In this document: positions 57,272-64,000 of the stretch, piece after piece
How positions within the stretch are numbered: position 1 is the stretch's first letter
How the letters are laid out: every line of letters begins with the position of its first letter
Source: Gentiana macrophylla
Lineage: Eukaryota; Streptophyta; Magnoliopsida; Gentianales; Gentianaceae
Direction: 5' to 3'
Assembly (NCBI GenBank): GCA_026214975.1
Contig: CM047807.1
Location: 65,389,824 to 65,453,823 of the forward strand
Length of the DNA: 64,000 nt
The notes under the pieces: generated by a model
Seen by the model: the letters and a program-made list of their open reading frames with translations, nothing else
What the model was told of the DNA's origin: nothing
Databases searched by the model: none
Made by a program: the position numbers and the translations under genes

Positions 57272-57675
57272 TGTTGGTCCCTTGAAAAGGCTTTGTTTAA
57301 GTTGAGGGTGGTGAAAAACTTAACACTTAAAACTTTTTGGAGTTTACAAACTCAGCAGGGTCAATAGTCTGCTGACTTAAGCAGTCTGCTTACTATCGAT
57401 TCTTTAGAGTCTGTTGCAGTGGAATATATTAAATTAAGCCTTGATATATGTTGTTTAAAGATTATACTAAGTATTGGATACTCAGTAGTGAAAGTGTGTG
57501 AATCCAGTAGCTAGTTCAGCAGGTTGATGTGAAAAATATGCAATAGAATAAAGTGCAGAAAGTAAACGCAGTAAAGTAAAGTAGGCAATATATAGTGGTT
57601 GCAGGTGGTGTAACCTTGTCAGTCCACTCTTTTCTTGTGATGTTTAAGGAAATTCACTAGAGTCTTTTGAGGTTG
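57272..57675 (-). mobile_element. LTR fragment B (same family as S1)
   Basis: TGTTGGTCCCTTGAAAAGGC start inserted in T2. It follows S1 for about 400 bp and is interrupted at 57676. Orientation as for S1 (inferred). Its other part lies outside the window. Confidence 0.8.
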
Positions 57676-58141
57676 TGTTGGTCCCTTGGAAAGTCTAACA
57701 CAAGTTTAGAGGGGGAGGGGGTGAATAAACTTGTCACCAAAAACGCATTCACAAAACTGAATCTTAACTACATTGAGTTCAACTTAAACTTGTGCGGAGT
57801 TAAGCTAACTTGGCTGAGTATAAGTCAAAACTGACTTATCCTTAACTGAGTTGACTGGCAGTGGATTAAATTAATCATTTGTGAAATATGAATAATCAGT
57901 TAATATGCTGACTCAGTTTCTGATGTTTGCTGAGTATGTGAACTAGGTGAATATAACTATAATGCAGTAATTAAATACGTAATGTAAATATACAAGAATT
58001 ATAGAGGTTCCAGGTGGTGTAATCCTGTCAATCCTCTCTTCCCCTGTGATGCGGAGGCTAAATCCACTATGTTCTTGAGGTTTACAGTTACAATACACAA
58101 AGTAAATTCTAGACAGTTGATTGTCCTTCTCTAATCCCTAG
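57676..58141 (-). mobile_element. LTR fragment C, inserted in B
   Basis: TGTTGGTCCCTTGGAAAGTC start. It is similar in layout to B and to the C1 LTR (GGTGGTGTAATCC, CCTCTCTTCCCCTGTGATG) but a distinct family. It is interrupted at 58142 by D. Confidence 0.75.
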
Positions 58142-60016
58142 TGTTGGGGAGATTTTGCATCATTAAAACAAAAGAAAATTTATAAACCTATACTACCATG
58201 CAAAACTACCTCCTAACCGGCCGAATACCGGGTAGTTGCTAGTAAAGTTGGATAAGTACGGGTATCGATCCTCGTGGGGTTGGGTCATTTAATCTAACTT
58301 ATTAATTCTTCTTTATTAACCTAAACCTAAACTAAAATAGAAAAGTGAATCGACATGAGGATTGTTAATCCAAAGCCAGGAAGGATAATTATAACCAAAA
58401 TAAATAAAACTATAACTACGAAAAACAGTGAAACTAACTAACGAACATGATAATGATTGAAGTAAATCAACATGAAAAAATCATGATCCACCATCCCATA
58501 ACCCTTAATTTTCTCCCTAGATTATCTTATAATGATTTAATTCAAGTTGTGGTTTCACCTATCAAACGTATGAATTCCTACTTTCGTAGATGAATTCGCC
58601 TATCAATCTCTATCTTTCGATTTACGGAGATTAACGCATCATAAAATAAACCAAGGTGCAAGATTTTCTAGATCTAACAACCTAGACATTCAACCTATCA
58701 ACATTCGTTTGATATAGATCAAAACGTCTATTCTTTCCTATGGTGATCTAAGGTTTACACCGACTCTCGTCCTATGGTAAACATCAATCGCAAACATCTT
58801 TCGATATAAATTTGCAATAACAAATAATCATAGAAAAGATACGAACTTTGAATTAAACACTTACAAGATCATCCAAAGAAACAAATAAAAACGCTGCTGG
58901 AAAAATTAACCATGGCTGCTCCAAGTTTGACAGCTTCAAAACATCATCATGGGAAAGAAGAAACAAAAATAAATAACTAATCTACCTAATCTAACCCTCG
59001 GTCGATCGAGCACAAGGCTCGATCGACCGAGCAAAGCCCTGCTCAGAAAATAAGGTGTTCTTCTCAGCTGCTGCATATGAATGTATATGGATTAGGGTTC
59101 CCTGCTGCATGCTTATATAGAGATGAAAGGCGGCTGGAATTAATTGGAATATGTTGGCTGAATTAGTTTTGACCAATCAGGATTTTGCATGCGGTAATTA
59201 AAAGAAAGCTTAAGTCGGTTTGCTCCAGTCGGTGGCTGAACGCTCGTTTAACTCCATGGACGCCCGTCCATAGTACTTGGACTGAAGGCTGAATGTTCGT
59301 CTGATGGAAAGCTGAAGGCTCTGTACTAAATCCTTGGATTAGATATTTGTTGGAATAAAACTTCTAAAATTCATATCCTGAGCTGTAGACCTCCAAAAAT
59401 TATGATCCGAATGTCATAATTAAGCTCTTGGAAAACTCTACAAATTTCATTAAGGACTCTTCTTCGAAAACGCCTTTGACTAGCCCGTCGTATTCGAGTC
59501 GTTTTCGGGATTTTCCAAAGAGTTTCAGCAACAAAGCATCCAAACTTGTAACGCTCATATCTCGGGCCTTGTAAGTCGGAATGAAGTGATTCAAAATCCT
59601 GTAGAATCCTCTCTTCAAGACCTACAAATCTTCTGTTGAGGTCGAGAGTCAAATCAGTGTATATCATATCAAGAACTGCATCGGAAGTTCGGCTGCTTGA
59701 AAGCTTCATTCCAAGCTTTATCTCCATCTTCCTTCCATTTCACTTCTCTTCCATGCAAAACCTCATCATTTAATCCTCTTGCATGCCAAAATATGTATCT
59801 ACAATATAGGAAAATATACCAAAGCGTAACACAATCCCAAAATAACATAAAATCACAATTTAAGCACATAAATCGTTACATTTTGCAATTAACCTATTAA
59901 AAACACTATTTACTCAATTAATCGATTATAAGCTCGAATTCTACAAAAAACATCCATATACGGGGGAAATTGATATAAAATATATCCTTATAAAACGTAT
60001 AAAATCACCCTTAACA
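58142..60016 (-). repeat. D 3' LTR, 1875 bp
   Basis: On the minus strand starts TGTTAAGGGTGATTTTATAC (60016) and ends CTCCCCAACA (58142). A TATA box TATATAAG lies at 59119-59112. Upstream of it is the palindrome ATGGACGCCCGTCCAT (59256-59271). Downstream are CTCGGTCGATCGAG and GCTCGATCGACCGAGC (58997-59032). Confidence 0.9.
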
Positions 60017-60053
60017 ACTCCCCCACACTTAAACCTTGCTCGTCCCGAGCAAG
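60017..60053 (-). promoter_or_regulatory. D PPT with hairpin
   Basis: Minus strand CTTGCTCG-GGA-CGAGCAAG (60053-60035), then GTTTAAGTGTGGGGGAGT at the LTR. A second copy, AACATG-AGGG-CATGTT (61049-61034) with AAGTGTGGGGGAGGG (61026-61012), lies inside. Confidence 0.8.
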
Positions 60054-62902
60054 ACAAAACATAATCATCACTCGAGACAAATAAACACTTATGAAGATAC
60101 AAAACATATTCAAGTAGTTTAGAGGTTCACCCAAGTGCGTGTGTGCATAGCCATAGTAAACTTCCACTAAATCCACACTTGAAATTGATTCAAACAAAAC
60201 TAGCCAACATCCCATTTAAATTAGAAATATAAAAATGATTATAACATGCACCTCACAAAAACATACACATTCCGAAAAGATAATAGGGAGCATTTAAAAT
60301 ATTTCCGACATACTTAGAGGATAGTCCCTACAACATATCATTCATTTTATACTGGGGATAGTCAGAAGATAACTAAGGTTTTCAACCATCTTTTCACATT
60401 GCCATTCACTAATTTTTCTTTATAGTTCAATCAATTCCACACATATATAGCATATATGCCCTCATTCCCAGCAATAGGACGTTTCGTGATAACACCCTAG
60501 CTGGACTACTATCATCAGCGATCGGAGCTATTAACCTCATAGTGGTATAGGACATTTCGTGATAATGCCCTACCGCACTCAAATCATCGGCAGCTACTTC
60601 CGACACTTAAATATATCTTATTCAACTTAGAGTGGTATACAAACCTTAAATTATATCCCTCCTATCACATTCAAACCTTCAGATATTCACAGTATGTCAT
60701 ACTTTAACTCTAAACACAAACTATTAAAATTTCCAAAATTCGTATGGAAGCGAAGAATCATGCGATAATCATCAAAAAATCTCTAATCAAATGGGCATAG
60801 CTTTAAAAATATAGCTCATCATCTACTATGGCACGTGAAAAATAGTGTCGGGTGAAACAACTAAATTTACTAAATATGCAGAATACAGCATCAATGATAT
60901 AAGAACTCAAATGAAGACATGCAATGCTTACTTGGGACAAAACAAAAATTTTAAAATCTAGCACTTTACATAGAAATATAAAAGTATGGCAAATGAATGT
61001 AGATACATATTCCCTCCCCCACACTTAAACTACAACATGCCCTCATGTTATTGCGTAAATAATAAATTAGAGAACTTAGTCGATTGTCTTCCGAAGGGAG
61101 CAACTCGGAATGATGCGCATCACCCAGGAATGCTCGAGGATATCAGTAGATTGTGGACCATCCACTAGAAAACTGATATCGTCTAAAACTTTTAAAAGCT
61201 AATGCAAATACCCTGCACTCATGAAAAACAATGAAATACCTCGGGGGAAAGGGGGAATAGAACATAAAGAGCACAAAATAGAATCGCTTCAGATGGAAAA
61301 ATCAAACAGGGAAAGTACAGAACATCTAAGCGTCTAAATATGGAAGTTTGATATAAGCACAAAAAGAAATAATAGCTCAGATGGAAAGATCAACACTGAA
61401 ACTCAGGACATCTAAGAATAAAGCCACAGAAGCTGAAACATCAAACTCCAACTAATAATGATAGAGGATTATACATGGAAAAGAAGTCAGAAAGATTTTT
61501 CAGATTAAGCTCATATAGAGATGGAACATATACATGGAATATTACACAACAGTAGGCTAGGTGCAACTACATGAAAATATACTACAGTGCAGCCTACATG
61601 ATATGCAATCCTAAAAATAAAAAAAATAATTAAAAATAAATTACAGCCAGCTCAGTGAAAGGTGTTTTGAGGACAACCTTACGGTGACTACGGCCTATCG
61701 CAGAAACTAAAAAAAACGAGGTAGTATTACGGAAACCGACAGTTAACTACACTCAAGAAAAATAAAAGAAAAATAGATAAACAATGCAGCTAGATGACAT
61801 GCAACTAAATAATATGCATCTATATGATATGCAAAAATAAAAGGAAATAAAAGAAAGAAAACTGGCCACTCATTTGCAACACGACATATATAATAAACGT
61901 CTACCAAATAATGACAGGTTATGATAAACGACAGTGTTGTCCATTACATGCAGTGTAGACGTGCTTTAAGACTCATCAAAGGTGATAGCATTATGGATAA
62001 CCAACAGTTAGCTATACTAAACGAATATAACTCATATGGCTATGCAGACGTAGCATACGGAAAACCGACAGTAGCTACCCACATGAATTACAAACAAAAA
62101 GGAAGCTCATAAATCTTAAGGTCTACAAGATTCATCACAAGATACGTAGCATACGGGAACCGACATTAGCTACGGAAAAATAAAAATGCGATTATAGCCT
62201 CACGAAACCGACATTTACTATAACATAGATGAATCAAGAATGAGAGATAAGATCAGTTATTCAACTTGGATTCATAGATGGAAAAGTAAAACATATAAGT
62301 TCAGGACATCTATGTAAACGAAATAAGCCACAGAAGCTCGAATGAAAGAAATCCAAGTTAAACAAAAGCATTAAAAATTAAATCAAGAAATATCGTAACC
62401 TGGATTGCAATTCTTCGACGGACGGACGTCAACTAGCGTTCAACACCGGGCGAGCATTCGTAAAGTATAGGCGCCGTCTGCGGTCCTCTAAATCGAATGA
62501 GATTGAAAGTATTTGAACGGACGAACGTCCATAAAACCGACGTCGTTTACACGCAAGTTAGGTGCGGGCGGGCGTTCACTACCTTGAACGCCGCGTCCAT
62601 ACAACGAGTATGCACAGAAAGCGGGAAAAAACACAAGAAAACCTAATATTCCAATTCTAAACACCAAGAACGAGGCAACCACATCAAATTTAAGCACAAA
62701 CGGTTAGATTAGGTAACAACTAAACATAAACTTCACGTAAAACAAGTTGAGTAAAAACTTTTGCACATTCTTAACCTAACGGTCATCGAAACACGGCAAA
62801 AATAAAAACACTCAACTTGGTATACGCTACTTTTATTAAAAACGAAAAACAAAACGTAACAAAATCGAGAACTAACAAAACTAGATTCAACATGACACCT
62901 AT
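60054..62902 (-). other. D internal non-coding region with internal repeats
   Basis: Repeated short texts on the + strand: GACRTTTCGTGATAAYRCCCTA (two, about 60478 and 60547, partial), ATGGAAARATCAA...CAGRACATCTAAG (61297, 61380, 62278), and GGAAACCGACAGT.A.CTAC (61731, 62060, 62156, 62204; also CCAACAGTTAGCTA at 62001). Palindrome-like GACGGACGTC and ACGGACGAACGTCC groups lie at 62415-62600. No gene. Confidence 0.7.
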
Positions 62903-62920
62903 TCCCGGCAACGGCGCCAC
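62903..62920 (-). promoter_or_regulatory. D primer-binding site
   Basis: TGGCGCCGTTGCCGGGAA on the minus strand, three bases inside the LTR (AAA spacer). The same tRNA type as A2. Confidence 0.9.
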
Positions 62921-62923
62921 TTT

Positions 62924-64000
62924 TGTTGGGGAGATTTTGCATCATTAAAACAAAAGAAAATTTATAAACCTATACTACCATGCAAAACTACCTCCTAACC
63001 GGCCGAATACCGGGTAGTTGCTAGTAAAGTTGGAGAAGTGCAGGTATCGATCCTCGTGGAATTGGGTGTCGAATCTAACTTATTAATTCTTCTTTATTAA
63101 CCTAAACCTAAACTAAAAGCGGAAAAGTGAATCGACAGAGGATTGTTAATCCAAAGCCGGGAAGGATAATTATGTAACCAAAATAAATAAAACTATAACT
63201 ACGAAAAAACAAGAAACTAACTAACGAACATGATAATGATTGAAGTAAATCAACATGAAAAAATCATGATCCACCATCCCGCAACCCTTAATTTTCTCCT
63301 AGATTATCTTATAATGATTTAATTCAAGTTGTGGTTTCACCTATCAAACGTATGAATTCCTACTTTCATAGATGAATTCGCCTATCAATCTCTATCTTTC
63401 GATTTACGGAGATTAACGCATCATAAAATAAACCAAGGTGCAAGATTTTCTAGATCTAACAACCTAGACATTCAACCTATCAACTTTCGTTTGATATAGA
63501 TCAAAACGTCTATTCTTTCCTATGGTGATCTAAGGTTTACACCGACTCTCGTCTATGGTAAACATCAATCGCAAACATCTTTCGATATAAATTTGCAATA
63601 ACAAATAATCATAGAAAAGATACTGAACTTTAAATTAAACACTTACAAGATCATCCAAAGAAACAAATAAAAACGCATGCTGGAAAAATTAACCATGGTC
63701 GCTCCAAGTTTGACAAATTCAAAAAACATCATCATGGGAAAGAAGAAACGAAAATAAATAACTAATCTACCTAATCTAACCTCGGTCGATCGAGCACAAG
63801 GCTCGATCGACCGAGCAAAGCCCTACTCGCGAAAATAAGGTGTTCTTCTCACCGCCTGCGTATGAATGTATATGGATTAGGGTTCCTCGCTTGCATGCTT
63901 ATATAGAGATGAAAGGCGGCCGGAATTAATTGGAATATGTCGGCTGAATTATTTTTGACCAATCGAGATTTTGCATGCGGTAATTAAAAGAAAGCTTAAG
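62924..64000 (-). repeat. D 5' LTR, incomplete at window end
   Basis: Follows 58142-59215 base for base with scattered differences, many at CAG/CTG sites. TATA box at about 63898-63905 (minus strand). Confidence 0.95.

Larger units (their letters stand above)
58142..64000 (-). mobile_element. D: non-coding LTR element (LARD-like), runs off window
   Basis: Minus orientation: 5' LTR (from 62924 to beyond 64000), PBS TGGCGCCGTTGCCGGGAA (62920-62903), 2.9-kb internal region, PPT and 3' LTR (60016-58142, 1875 bp). The internal region has no frame longer than about 75 codons and none with retroelement motifs. Athila-type PBS, TG..CA ends and PPT hairpins indicate an Athila-derived element copied in trans. 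Confidence 0.85.

Overview
The window is plant nuclear DNA, most likely from an angiosperm (probably a eudicot), made almost wholly of nested, decayed LTR retrotransposons. I found no cellular protein gene and no tRNA, rRNA or CRISPR array. The evidence is Athila-type and Tat-type Ty3/Gypsy pol genes, a Sirevirus-like Ty1/Copia element, an L1-type LINE tail, tRNA-type primer sites, polypurine tracts, terminal TG..CA LTR ends and 5-bp target duplications. One 100-N assembly gap (16608-16707) follows a TA microsatellite.

Layout. (1) 1-4924: element A1 (+), an Athila-like element that appears to have no gag-pol, only an ORF3 remnant and a 3' LTR. (2) 4925-about 16600: Tat-type element T1 (-), with an antisense accessory ORF on the + strand, interrupted by two solo LTRs (8185-9855, TSD CGCTC; 14370-15124, TSD CTTTA). 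(3) 16708-38697: Athila element A2 (-), split by Athila element A3 (+, 23154-33342, TSD AGACA). A2's 5' LTR carries a PPT-side fragment of another internal region on its outer side (to 38831). (4) 38832-40447: leader and LTR of a further Athila-like element A4 (-). (5) 41129-51335: Sirevirus-like Copia element C1 (-) with both LTRs, most of gag deleted, and a long third ORF. (6) 51336-about 52731: LINE 3' end (+), followed by a microsatellite. (7) about 52900-57271: Tat element T2 (+), gag to the second RNase H. It is cut by a stack of three LTR insertions at 57272, 57676 and 58142. (8) 58142-64000: a non-coding large LTR element D (-) that runs off the window.

The elements share an unusual non-coding architecture. 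Arrays of short palindromes, with a family-specific core, sit immediately upstream of a TATA box in the LTR. In A2 and A3 a second such array sits upstream of a TATA-like site and a 5'-UTR intron in front of ORF3, so ORF3 looks like a separately promoted gene inside the element. Two small hairpins follow the pol stop. A hairpin with an RGGA-type loop precedes nearly every polypurine tract, and its stem sequences covary between families. These three features are the best candidates for something undescribed.

All coding regions carry frameshifts. Sibling LTR pairs differ strikingly often at CAG/CTG sites, so part of the frameshifting may be consensus error at methylated CHG sites rather than true decay.
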